Assembly (NCBI GenBank): GCA_905480445.1
Contig: CAJQQJ010000196.1
Coordinates: 1 to 14,355 of the forward strand
Origin: an uncultured Alphaproteobacteria bacterium
GTDB lineage: Bacteria > Pseudomonadota > Alphaproteobacteria > UBA7985 > CAJQQZ01
Direction: 5' to 3'
Length of the DNA: 14,355 bases
The position numbers and the translations under genes were made by a program. Below are positions 7,638 through 14,355 of the stretch, one piece after another. The notes beneath the pieces were generated by a model. The model made no database searches, was not told where the DNA came from, and worked only from the letters and a program-made list of their open reading frames with translations. Every line of letters starts with the position of its first letter. Position 1 is the stretch's first letter.

Positions 7638-9984
7638 GCCATCAAGGCGCGAAGCTGATACAGCGATTCCAAGGCTTCTCTAGGTGAGAGGTCATCTGGA
7701 TTGACAGCCTTTAGCGCTGTTTCAAGAGTTTTCAAATGTTCAGGTATTTTAGCAGGAGGCGGGGCGGTGTTTTGGACCTGAAACAGAGGCAAGTCATTGG
7801 CGAGCAATGAAATCGTTGAGGCTTCATCCCCTTTTTCAAGTTTTTCCAAAATTTCGTTAGCACGATTAACAGTGTTTGATGGAAGCCCCGCCAATTTGGC
7901 GACATGTATACCATAAGACCTATCTGCCGTGCCATCGACTACTTCATGCATAAAGATAATCTGATCCTGCCACTCCTTTATCTTCATCGTGTGGCAAGAC
8001 AGGGCTGCTTGTTTTTCAGCCAGAGCCGTTAGTTCATGATAATGTGTGGCGAACAACGATCGGGAATGATTAACTTCAAGCAAGCTTTCGACAGTGGCCC
8101 AGGCGATTGAAAGCCCGTCAAAAGTCGCAGTTCCTCTGCCAATTTCGTCCAGAATAACAAAGGACCGTTCCGTCGCTTGGTTAAGGATAATGGCTGTTTC
8201 AACCATCTCCACCATGAAAGTTGATCGCCCTTTTGCTAAATCATCCGCAGCCCCGACACGGGAGAAGAGTCGGTCGACAACACCAATATGGGCCTTGGTT
8301 GCAGGTACATAGGATCCGATCTGTGCGAGAACAACAATAAGCGCGTTTTGCCTAAGGAAAGTTGACTTACCAGCCATGTTTGGACCGGTTAGCAGCCACA
8401 TGCGAGCATCGCTGTTAAGATGGCAGTCATTAGCGATAAATGTTTCAGGCTGCCCTTCGTCCTGTTGCACGACTGCTTGTTCGACAACTGGGTGCTTACC
8501 CGCAGTAATTGATAGTTCTAAGCTATCGTCAACGATCGGGCGGCACCAGCCCCGGCTTTCCGACAACTCGGCCTGCGAGCAAAAGAGGTCGATTACGGCT
8601 AAAGCTTCGGCGGCGGTGGCGACCTGTTCGCCAGCGTCCAAGATTTCCTGCCGCAGTAATTCGAAGAATTCAAGTTCTAGGGTGACGGCTTTATCACCCG
8701 CAGTGGCTACTTTGCTGTCGAGCTCATTGAGCTCAACTGTTGTAAAACGAATGGCATTGGCTAGAGTTTGGCGATGAATGAAAGTTGAATCAGCTTCAAT
8801 AGGAATTTTGTCAGCCTGACCCGCAGAAATTTCTATGAAGTAACCAAGGACATTGTTGTGTTTGATCTTCAGCGTGGAAACGTTGGTTTCTTCGCGGTAT
8901 TTCTGCTGAAGTGCCGCGATCAGTTGACGACTATGGCTTTTTAGCCCTCTTAATTCATCGAGATCGGGATCGAAGTTTTCGGCGATGAAACCGCCGTCGC
9001 GAGCAAGCAAAGGCAAGTCTTCGGCGAGGGCAAAATTCAGTCGGTCAATTTGTGAACGATTGTGACCAAGTTGCTCTTTCGCTTTTGTTAAAAGAGGCGG
9101 CAACAGAGCATCGTCGGCCAATAGATTGGCCAGCTCGTCAGCAATCTCCAGCCCTTTCCCAATGGCCGCTAGATCGCGTGGACCGCCGCGGCCAAGGCTG
9201 AGGCGAGACAGCGAGCGCGCAATGTCTCCTGACCCCTTTAGTTTGGCCCTCAAATCCTGGCGAAGGCCGTTTTCGTTCAGCAGGTATTGTACGGCGTCAA
9301 GCCGTGCATTGATCTGATCTGGCCTTGTAAGGGGTGAAGATAGGTAAGCGGCCAGTAGTCGGGCGCCGGGCCCAGTAACTGTTTGGTCGATTATTGAGAG
9401 CAAAGAACCGCGACGTTCGCCCGAAATGGTGAGTACCAATTCTAGGTTCCGTCTTGTGGCGGCGTCTATTTCCATCAGATCGCCGGCGCTTGGTCGACGC
9501 AGCGCCGCAACTCTTGGAACTTTACCCTTTTGCGTAAGCTCAACGTAATCCAGCAACGCACCTGCGGCTGCTAACTCTGCTCGTGAGAAATCACCAAAGG
9601 CATCCATTGCATTCACGCCGTAGAGTGTTTTTAGCCGTTTGATAGCATTTTGGCTGTCGAAACGTGCGCTAGGTTGCGGTGTTAGGATTGCACGGTGATT
9701 TCTGAAGGTCTCAAAGAATTCTGGCTTCTCGATCAGCTTGTCGGGAACAATGAATTCTTTGGGGTTAATACGTGACAGTTGAGATTCCACCTGTGCTGCA
9801 TTGATACCCAATACAAAGAACTGACCGGTAGAAAGATCCATCCAGGAAATAGCAAAATTGTTCTGGACGGCGCTCAAGCATCCCAAAAAATTGTTGCTGT
9901 CGGCGTCGAGCAAGGAATCTTCAGTCAGTGTTCCAGCTGTGACGATCCTTGTTACGTCTCTACGGACGATGGCCTTATAGCCTC

Positions 9985-9991
9985 TTTTTTT
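9985..9991 (-). other. mutS: A7 homopolymer frameshift/slippage site in mutS
   Basis: The coding strand has seven A residues between GC and GAGGC. In the incoming frame it reads GCA AAA AAA GAG. The conserved product (AKKRGYK) needs AAA AAA AGA GGC TAT AAG, which is one base more. A -1 slip of tandem lysine codons on A_AAA_AAA, or transcript slippage adding one A, gives exactly that protein. In the downstream frame a TGA lies immediately before the A run, so the second frame cannot have been entered from further upstream. Downstream I see only a three-base stem (GGC/GCC), not a convincing stimulatory hairpin. GGAAG lies 13 nt upstream, near the spacing of ribosome-binding-like stimulators of -1 frameshifting, but it is weak evidence. 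Confidence 0.85.
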
Positions 9992-10317
9992 GCCTCAGCA
10001 GGATCTTCCATCTGATCGCAGATGGCAACCTTGTGTCCCCCACGAATGAGACGAGCTAGATAGACTTCAGCGGCATGAAAAGGCACCCCGCACATCGGAA
10101 TTGGTTCACCTTTGTACAAGCCTCTTTGAGTTAAGGTAATGTTTAGTGTCTGTGCGGCCTTGACCGCATCGTCGAAAAACAACTCATAGAAATCGCCCAT
10201 TCTAAAGAAGAGCAAGCAATCAGGATGGCTTTCCTTAAGCGTCATGAACTGTTGCATCATGGGCGTTAAGGGTGTTTCTTTAACCGCTGGTTTGTTTTCT
10301 GTGTCTGCTGAAGCCAT

Positions 10318-10537
10318 AGTGCTGGAGAATAGCGGCTTCAGTTGTTGATTGCCACCAAGCAATTTGAAAAATCTGCGCCTTTATGCAGCAGTCGTTCCGG
10401 CTATTTTTCGAAGAATGGAAAGTTTAATAAAATCGCTGGCTTTTCGATCAATTTGCTTCACAAAAGTCAGTTAAGACTTCTCGCCTGAGAGTTTTTGTTC
10501 AATAAAGCTGGTCCAACGTCGACATCAGAGGTCACCT
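10318..10537. promoter_or_regulatory. Divergent intergenic region between mutS and maeB
   Basis: This 220-bp non-coding stretch must hold the promoters of both the mutS block (minus) and maeB (plus). An AGAGG at 10527-10531 serves as the maeB ribosome binding site, 6 nt before its ATG. The mutS ATG at 10317 has no good binding site. The minus-strand frame is open upstream to a TTG at 10362, but I do not favour that start. I found no -10/-35 pair close enough to consensus to call. A small TCTC/GAGA hairpin with a following T run near 10479-10497 is too weak to call a terminator. Confidence 0.5.
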
Positions 10538-12799
10538 ATGCCCGCCAATAATACTAAGATCACCGAAAAAGAAGCGCTGCACCTCCATTCCAGTGGCAGA
10601 CCTGGAAAGTTAGAGATTGCTCCGACGAAACCTCTAACAACACAGCGCGACCTCTCGCTTGCCTATTCGCCCGGTGTGGCGGTTCCCTGTTTGAAGATCC
10701 AAGAAAACCCCGACACAGCTTACGACTATACAGCTAAAGGAAACCTGGTAGCGGTCATTTCTAACGGTACAGCAGTTCTAGGGCTTGGCAATCTGGGTGC
10801 GCTGGCTTCAAAGCCGGTTATGGAAGGCAAGGCGGTTCTTTTCAAACGCTTCGCCGATATCGATGGTATCGACATTGAGCTTGCTACAGAAGACGTTGAT
10901 CGTTTCGTTGACGCCGTTAGACTTATGGCCCCGACCTTTGGCGGCATCAATCTAGAAGACATCAAGGCGCCTGAGTGTTTCATGATTGAGCAAATTTTGC
11001 GTGAAGAGCTCGATATTCCGGTCATGCACGATGATCAGCATGGCACGGCCATTATTTCTGCTGCTGGACTCTTGAACGCTGTTTATCTTTCTGGTCGCAC
11101 ACTGGAAAATACCAATCTTGTCATCAACGGCGCTGGTTCAGCCGCGATTGCTTGCGCGGAACTCCTTCGCGCATTGGGCATGCCTGCGAAAAACATTGTT
11201 ATGTGTGACACCAAAGGAGTCATCTATAAAGGCCGCCAAGAAGGCATGAACCAGTGGAAGTCGGCCAACGCCGTTGAAACGGAATCTCGCACCTTGGCTG
11301 AAGCTCTAGTCGGCGCCGATGCTTTCTTTGGACTTTCTGTTAAAGGAGCTATGTCCCAGGAAATGGCGCTTTCCATGGCTGATCAACCAATCATTTTTGC
11401 CATGGCCAACCCAGATCCAGAAATATCACCAGAGGATGTGCTGGCCGTGCGTGATGACGCATTGATCGCCACAGGCCGTTCTGACTATCCAAACCAAGTG
11501 AACAATGTCCTTGGTTTTCCCTATATCTTCCGCGGAGCCTTGGATGTTCGCGCGAGCACCATCAATGAAGCGATGAAGATCGCTGCAACAAAGGCTATTG
11601 CTGAGTTAGCGAGAGAAGATGTGCCTGATGAAGTGGGGGAGGCCTACGGCCGCCGTCTGCGGTTTGGTAAAGAATATTTGATCCCGGCCCCGTTCGATCC
11701 AAGACTGATTGTTGCGGTGCCAAAGGCTGTTGCGCAAGCAGCCATGGATACAGGCGTAGCACGCCGACCTATCGCGGACATGGAGAACTATGAGACCCAG
11801 TTAGCGTCAAGATTGGATCCGACCAGTTCAAGTCTGCAGAAAATTTTTGACCGAGTGCGTTCCAGACCAAAGAAAATCGTCTTTGCCGAAGGTGAAGAAG
11901 AAAGAGCAATCAGAGCGGCAGTGGCAATTCACAACGCCGGCTTGGGCCATCCGATCTTGGTTGGTCGCGAAAACAAAATTCAAGAGCAGATGGAATCTCT
12001 TGGCATTGAGGCCGATTTCCTCGAAATTCGCAATGCCAAGCTTACCCAGGAAGCAAACCAGCGTTACGCGGATTTCCTTTTCTCCCGTCAACAGCGCCGT
12101 GGTCTTTTAATGCGTGATTGCACTTTGCTGATTAACCGTGACCGTAACATCTACGCTGGTGCCATGGTCGCGCTTGATGAAGCTGACATGATGGTCACTG
12201 GTCTTACGCGTTCGTTCAGCGCCAACTATGCCGATCTTCGCAAAGTGTTCGATCATGAGCAAGGTAAGCGGGCTTTCGGTTTCTCAGTTTTCATTTACCG
12301 TGGCCGAACTGTCTTTCTGGCGGATACAACTGTGCACGAGCGCCCATCAGCGGCTGAACTGGTGGAAATAGCGAAGCAAACGGCAGCTGTTGCAAGAACT
12401 TTGGGTCATGAACCGCGTGTCGCCTTTCTATCCTATTCGACTTTCGGTAATCCTTTACGCCCCTTTGCAGCATCAAGCCGTGAAGCGGTCGAACTCATGG
12501 ACAGTCAAATGATTGATTTTGAGTACGATGGCGAAATGCAGGTTAACGTCGCTCTCGATTACGAGCACATGAAAGCGAACTATCCGTTCTGCAAACTCTC
12601 TGGCCCGGCGAACATTTTGGTCATGCCTGGCCTACATGCGGCTAACATTTCAGCCAAGTTGCTTCAGGAGTTCTCGGGCGGTACGGTTATTGGTCCTATT
12701 CTGAACGGCATGGAAAAGTCCGTCCAGATTGTTCAGATGAATGCGACGGTCAACGATATTGTCAACACTGTTGGTATCGGTGCACACAGCAATCTTTAA
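10538..12799 (+). CDS. maeB: NADP-dependent malic enzyme with C-terminal phosphotransacetylase-like domain (MaeB type)
   Basis: It decarboxylates (S)-malate to pyruvate with reduction of NADP, feeding acetyl-CoA and NADPH supply during growth on TCA-cycle substrates. The 753 residues show the long MaeB architecture. An N-terminal malic domain has LAYSPGVAVPCL (about 41-52) with the catalytic-type Tyr43, and GLGNLGALASKPVMEGKAVL (82-101) with Lys98. GGINLEDIKAPECF (135-148) and HDDQHGTA (164-171) provide the metal-binding acidic residues. A Rossmann dinucleotide loop, INGAGSAAIA, lies at about 196-205. From about residue 425 comes the PTA-like domain (KKIVFAEGEEERAIRAA ... GPILNGMEKSVQIV). In characterised MaeB proteins that domain is regulatory and binds acetyl-CoA rather than transferring phosphate. 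NADP preference is taken from the family, not read from a residue. The start ATG has AGAGG six bases upstream. It is transcribed away from mutS and converges on the kinase gene, with 12 bp between the stops and no obvious terminator there. Confidence 0.95.
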   Translation: MPANNTKITEKEALHLHSSGRPGKLEIAPTKPLTTQRDLSLAYSPGVAVPCLKIQENPDTAYDYTAKGNLVAVISNGTAVLGLGNLGALASKPVMEGKAVLFKRFADIDGIDIELATEDVDRFVDAVRLMAPTFGGINLEDIKAPECFMIEQILREELDIPVMHDDQHGTAIISAAGLLNAVYLSGRTLENTNLVINGAGSAAIACAELLRALGMPAKNIVMCDTKGVIYKGRQEGMNQWKSANAVETESRTLAEALVGADAFFGLSVKGAMSQEMALSMADQPIIFAMANPDPEISPEDVLAVRDDALIATGRSDYPNQVNNVLGFPYIFRGALDVRASTINEAMKIAATKAIAELAREDVPDEVGEAYGRRLRFGKEYLIPAPFDPRLIVAVPKAVAQAAMDTGVARRPIADMENYETQLASRLDPTSSSLQKIFDRVRSRPKKIVFAEGEEERAIRAAVAIHNAGLGHPILVGRENKIQEQMESLGIEADFLEIRNAKLTQEANQRYADFLFSRQQRRGLLMRDCTLLINRDRNIYAGAMVALDEADMMVTGLTRSFSANYADLRKVFDHEQGKRAFGFSVFIYRGRTVFLADTTVHERPSAAELVEIAKQTAAVARTLGHEPRVAFLSYSTFGNPLRPFAASSREAVELMDSQMIDFEYDGEMQVNVALDYEHMKANYPFCKLSGPANILVMPGLHAANISAKLLQEFSGGTVIGPILNGMEKSVQIVQMNATVNDIVNTVGIGAHSNL

Positions 12800-12811
12800 G
12801 AGGCCGAAGAC

Positions 12812-13807
12812 TTAGTTTTGCAACAGAGGTTTAGCAAGCTCGGCCAGTGATACCTCTGGTCGGGCACCAAAGTGACTGATGATTTCAGCAGCTGCTAGTG
12901 AGGCGATCTTACCACAAAGTTCTAAGTCATAACCTTGTGTGTAACCGTATAGAAAGCCAGCTGCGTAAAGATCGCCGGCGCCAGTTGTGTCGACGATTTT
13001 TTCAACCGGTGCAGCTTTGATTCTGATTGTTTCGTCACCAGCGATGATGATCGAGCCATTTTCGCTGCATGTTATCGCCGTCAACTCACAATTTTCACGA
13101 ACGCAAGCGATGGCATCTTCGAGATTGTTTGTTTGATAAAGCGAACAGATCTCTGCTTCATTAGCAAACAAAATGTCAATTTGATTGGTAACCAAATCGC
13201 TGAATTCAGAGCGAAAACGTTCAACACAAAATGAATCAGAAAGTGTCAGCGATGCCTTGCGACCGGCTGCATGGCAAATATCAATAGCTTTGATGAAAGC
13301 CTCTTTAGCCGCCGGTGCGTCCCACAGATAGCCTTCCATATAGGTTACCTTTGCAGCGGAAATATCGCCAGAGGTTACGTCTTCAGGGCTGAGAGTCGTG
13401 CAAGCACCAAGGTAGGTGTTCATCGTTCTTTGTGAGTCGGGCGTAACGTAAATCAAACAGCGCGCTGTTGATAATTCGCCTTTGGATCTCTCCGTCCGGA
13501 AAGCCACTTTCTGGTCTCGAATGTCTTTTGCGAAAACGTCGCCTAAGCTGTCATTTGAAACTTTGCCGATATAGTGGGCCTGACCGCCGAGAGAGGCAAT
13601 ACCAACAGCTGTGTTTGCCGCAGATCCACCTGAGGATTCCAGACCGATATGCATAGCAGCATACAACTCGTCAGCTCTTGCTGAATCGATGAGTGTCATG
13701 GACCCTTTGGTCATGCCAGACTTCGAGAATTCGGATTCGTCGACTTGTGTCAAAACATCCACAATCGCGTTGCCGATGCATACAACGTCACTTTGATTAG
13801 AATTCAC
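12812..13807 (-). CDS. PfkB-family sugar kinase, probable adenosine kinase
   Basis: This is a ribokinase-fold (PfkB) kinase of 331 residues, the usual length for the alphaproteobacterial proteins annotated as adenosine kinase, which convert adenosine and ATP to AMP and ADP. PfkB signature 1 is ESSGGSAANTAVGIASLGG (residues 57-75). Signature 2 is DTTGAGDLYAAGFLYG (273-288), with Asp279 as the catalytic base and GAGD as the anion hole. The N-terminal GNAIVDVLTQVDESEF and the lid segment with SQRTMNTYLGA (125-135) fit the adenosine kinase-like branch better than ribokinase or fructokinase. Substrate specificity within PfkB is easily mis-assigned, so nucleoside kinase is the safe statement and adenosine the likely one. 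The start is GTG 13807-13805, with AGGGA about 7 nt upstream. The gene stands alone on its strand, its promoter presumably in the 359-bp region shared with the downstream plus-strand gene. Confidence 0.87.
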   Translation of the reverse strand: MNSNQSDVVCIGNAIVDVLTQVDESEFSKSGMTKGSMTLIDSARADELYAAMHIGLESSGGSAANTAVGIASLGGQAHYIGKVSNDSLGDVFAKDIRDQKVAFRTERSKGELSTARCLIYVTPDSQRTMNTYLGACTTLSPEDVTSGDISAAKVTYMEGYLWDAPAAKEAFIKAIDICHAAGRKASLTLSDSFCVERFRSEFSDLVTNQIDILFANEAEICSLYQTNNLEDAIACVRENCELTAITCSENGSIIIAGDETIRIKAAPVEKIVDTTGAGDLYAAGFLYGYTQGYDLELCGKIASLAAAEIISHFGARPEVSLAELAKPLLQN

Positions 13808-13918
13808 GCTTGATCCCTAAGTCTTACAATCGAGTGAGGCCGCACTATAAGAAAAGCCCTTTTGCCTGCAAGAACAAAGAAGGCGCTCAAGCAAAATTCT
13901 TGGGGATTGTTGCCGAGA

Positions 13919-13991
13919 GATTCCATAGAACCCGATTTAGCCGTGCAATTTGGGGAATTAGACTCTCAAATTCGATAGTTTTTGCCGATTC
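13919..13991. promoter_or_regulatory. Cluster of three GANTC (CcrM-type) sites
   Basis: GATTC at 13919-13923, GACTC at 13961-13965 and GATTC at 13987-13991 fall within 73 bp; on random sequence about one per 256 bp is expected. In alphaproteobacteria GANTC is the target of the cell-cycle methyltransferase CcrM, and promoter GANTC sites can tune transcription. Whether this cluster matters is inference. Confidence 0.4.
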
Positions 13992-13997
13992 GGCAAA
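13981..13997. repeat. 17-bp perfect palindrome TTTGCCGATTCGGCAAA, operator-like
   Basis: The two 8-bp arms, TTTGCCGA and TCGGCAAA, are exact reverse complements around one central base. As RNA it could form a 7-bp stem with an ATT loop, but no T run follows, so it fits a dimeric repressor or activator site better than a terminator. A GATTC methylation motif spans its centre. The regulator is unknown. Confidence 0.55.
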
Positions 13998-14005
13998 GAA
14001 GCATT

Positions 14006-14032
14006 TTGCAACTTAACCAAAATGTGTAAGAT
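14006..14032 (+). promoter_or_regulatory. Possible promoter for the bactofilin-like gene
   Basis: TTGCAA (14006-14011) and TAAGAT (14027-14032) resemble -35 and -10 boxes, but the spacer is only 15 bp. An ACTTAACC stretch inside the spacer resembles a CtrA half-site (TTAACC) without the second TTAA. It is a weak candidate, recorded because it lies just downstream of the palindrome. Confidence 0.2.
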
Positions 14033-14166
14033 GTTGCCAGGCAAAGCCGATGCTTTTGACGGTGGTCGTTATTGAGATCACCAAAAGGCCACCATTAAAG
14101 CTTAGCTTTTATTTAGATTAATTGATTTAGCTTTTTGCGCTATTTTATTCGAAGAGAGGTTAGAGA

Positions 14167-14355
14167 ATGTTCACCAAGCGCGGTTCCAGCGGGGCAAGTG
14201 ACAATAACAGCGATACAGCAGGTGATTTGAGATCTAGAGCGGCGGTACCTCCGGCCTCTGGAGCGGCTCCATTGCCACCAAGACAACCAGCACCACCGCA
14301 ACCTGCGCCGCGTCCTGACGCGCCAGCAAGACGGGCACCTGAGCCACCTCAACCA
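14167..14355 (+). CDS. N-terminus of a probable bactofilin, truncated by the window end
   Basis: Sixty-three codons are visible, open to the right edge. The product begins MFTKRGSSGASDNNSD, then becomes a Pro/Ala/Arg-rich disordered tail from about residue 26 onward (PPASGAAPLPPRQPAPPQP and on). Bactofilins, cytoskeletal polymers with a central beta-helix DUF583 domain, often open in alphaproteobacteria with a short MF-S/T-K basic peptide followed by a variable Pro-rich linker. That peptide is the only basis for the name; the diagnostic beta-helix would lie beyond the window. There is no signal peptide or membrane helix. GAGAGG lies about 7 nt upstream of the ATG. On the opposite strand the same stretch is open only because of its Pro/Arg composition. 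It could instead be another cytoplasmic protein with a disordered N-terminus. Confidence 0.5.
   Translation, partial: MFTKRGSSGASDNNSDTAGDLRSRAAVPPASGAAPLPPRQPAPPQPAPRPDAPARRAPEPPQP

Larger units (their letters stand above)
7625..10317 (-). pseudogene. mutS: DNA mismatch repair protein MutS, reading frame broken by a one-base frameshift
   Basis: MutS recognises mismatches and starts repair with MutL. The gene is present as two overlapping-frame pieces. The first runs from ATG 10317 to a TAA at 9954-9952. It carries domain I with the mismatch-wedge motif GDFYELF (Phe43, Glu45) and reads correctly to DQMEDPAEAKK, then runs ten wrong residues to the stop. The second frame continues at once with RGYKAIVRRDVTRIVTAGTL, the expected MutS sequence, and stays open to TGA at 7627-7625. 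Its first usable start is only a TTG at 9913. This piece holds the connector, clamp and ATPase domains, with Walker A GPNMAGKST (8360-8386) and Walker B VILDEIGRGTATFD intact. Restoring one base gives about 897 residues, a normal MutS length. Neither piece alone should repair mismatches: one lacks the ATPase, the other the Phe-X-Glu wedge. It may be a sequencing error, a real null mutation or a recoded gene. The gene leads the glnD-murJ run and is divergent from maeB. Confidence 0.9.
13808..14166. promoter_or_regulatory. 359-bp divergent non-coding region between the kinase gene and the probable bactofilin gene
   Basis: I see no convincing gene here. A 68-codon plus-strand frame (TTG 13810 to 14016) starts at the kinase gene's own ribosome binding site, has no family features and is treated as spurious. 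The region holds the kinase ribosome binding site next to 13807, three GANTC sites (13919-13991), a 17-bp perfect palindrome (13981-13997), a possible sigma70-like promoter (14006-14032), and an AT-rich stretch (about 14096-14150) leading to a GAGAGG ribosome binding site before the ATG at 14167. It is long for a two-promoter spacer in an otherwise compact window. Confidence 0.55.

Noticed and set aside
10318..10362. TTG start giving MutS 15 extra residues
   Set aside because: MutS N-termini do not need it, the TTG has no ribosome binding site, and the ATG at 10317 gives a normal leader before TPMMQQF.
13810..14016. A 68-codon plus-strand open frame in the kinase/bactofilin gap
   Set aside because: It begins with TTG right at the kinase gene's ribosome binding site, has no binding site of its own and no recognisable motif, and runs across the palindrome and GANTC sites.
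14041..14090. Hairpin GGTGGTC / GATCACC as a riboswitch or terminator
   Set aside because: It is a 7-bp stem with one G-T pair and an 8-base loop, no T run and no known riboswitch core; too weak to call.
14140..14352. A 70-codon minus-strand open frame opposite the bactofilin-like start
   Set aside because: Its Arg/Trp/Ser-rich translation is what the antisense of a Pro/Ala-rich coding stretch gives; the plus frame has a good ribosome binding site and a sensible N-terminus.

Overview
This window looks like core chromosome from an alphaproteobacterium of moderate GC content, possibly Rhodospirillales-like. The reasons are the run mutS-glnD-murJ-trpS on one strand, the MaeB-type malic enzyme divergent from mutS, an alphaproteobacterial TIGR02186/TSUP pair, and several GANTC sites (the CcrM methylation motif of this class) upstream of a probable bactofilin. 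I see no phage, transposon, CRISPR, tRNA or rRNA sequence.

Layout. Bases 1-10317 are a minus-strand block, read right to left: mutS, glnD, murJ, trpS, a TauE/SafE (TSUP) permease, a TIGR02186 membrane-anchored periplasmic protein, and a universal stress protein cut by the left edge. Junctions are tight: mutS/glnD overlap by one base, glnD/murJ are 6 bp apart, TSUP/TIGR02186 2 bp apart, and TIGR02186/usp 14 bp apart. The only sizeable gap is 152 bp between murJ and trpS. A 220-bp divergent region (10318-10537) separates mutS from the plus-strand maeB. maeB converges on an adenosine kinase-type PfkB gene with 12 bp between the stops. A 359-bp non-coding region (13808-14166) then leads to the first 63 codons of a plus-strand gene that is probably a bactofilin.

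How the genes work together. Most are housekeeping: mismatch repair, nitrogen signalling (GlnD on PII), lipid II flipping (MurJ), tryptophan charging, the malate-to-pyruvate node and purine salvage. The TSUP-TIGR02186-Usp trio is the least understood part. It looks like a co-translated export or stress module with an unknown substrate.

The most striking anomaly is in mutS. The reading frame breaks at a run of seven A residues in the coding strand (plus-strand T7, 9985-9991), right after the conserved EDPAEAKK segment. One extra A, or a -1 slip on A_AAA_AAA, restores a complete MutS of about 897 residues. It may be a sequencing error, a genuine mutator mutation, a slippage-prone contingency tract or recoding; the sequence alone cannot decide. 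No clearly new multi-gene system is visible.
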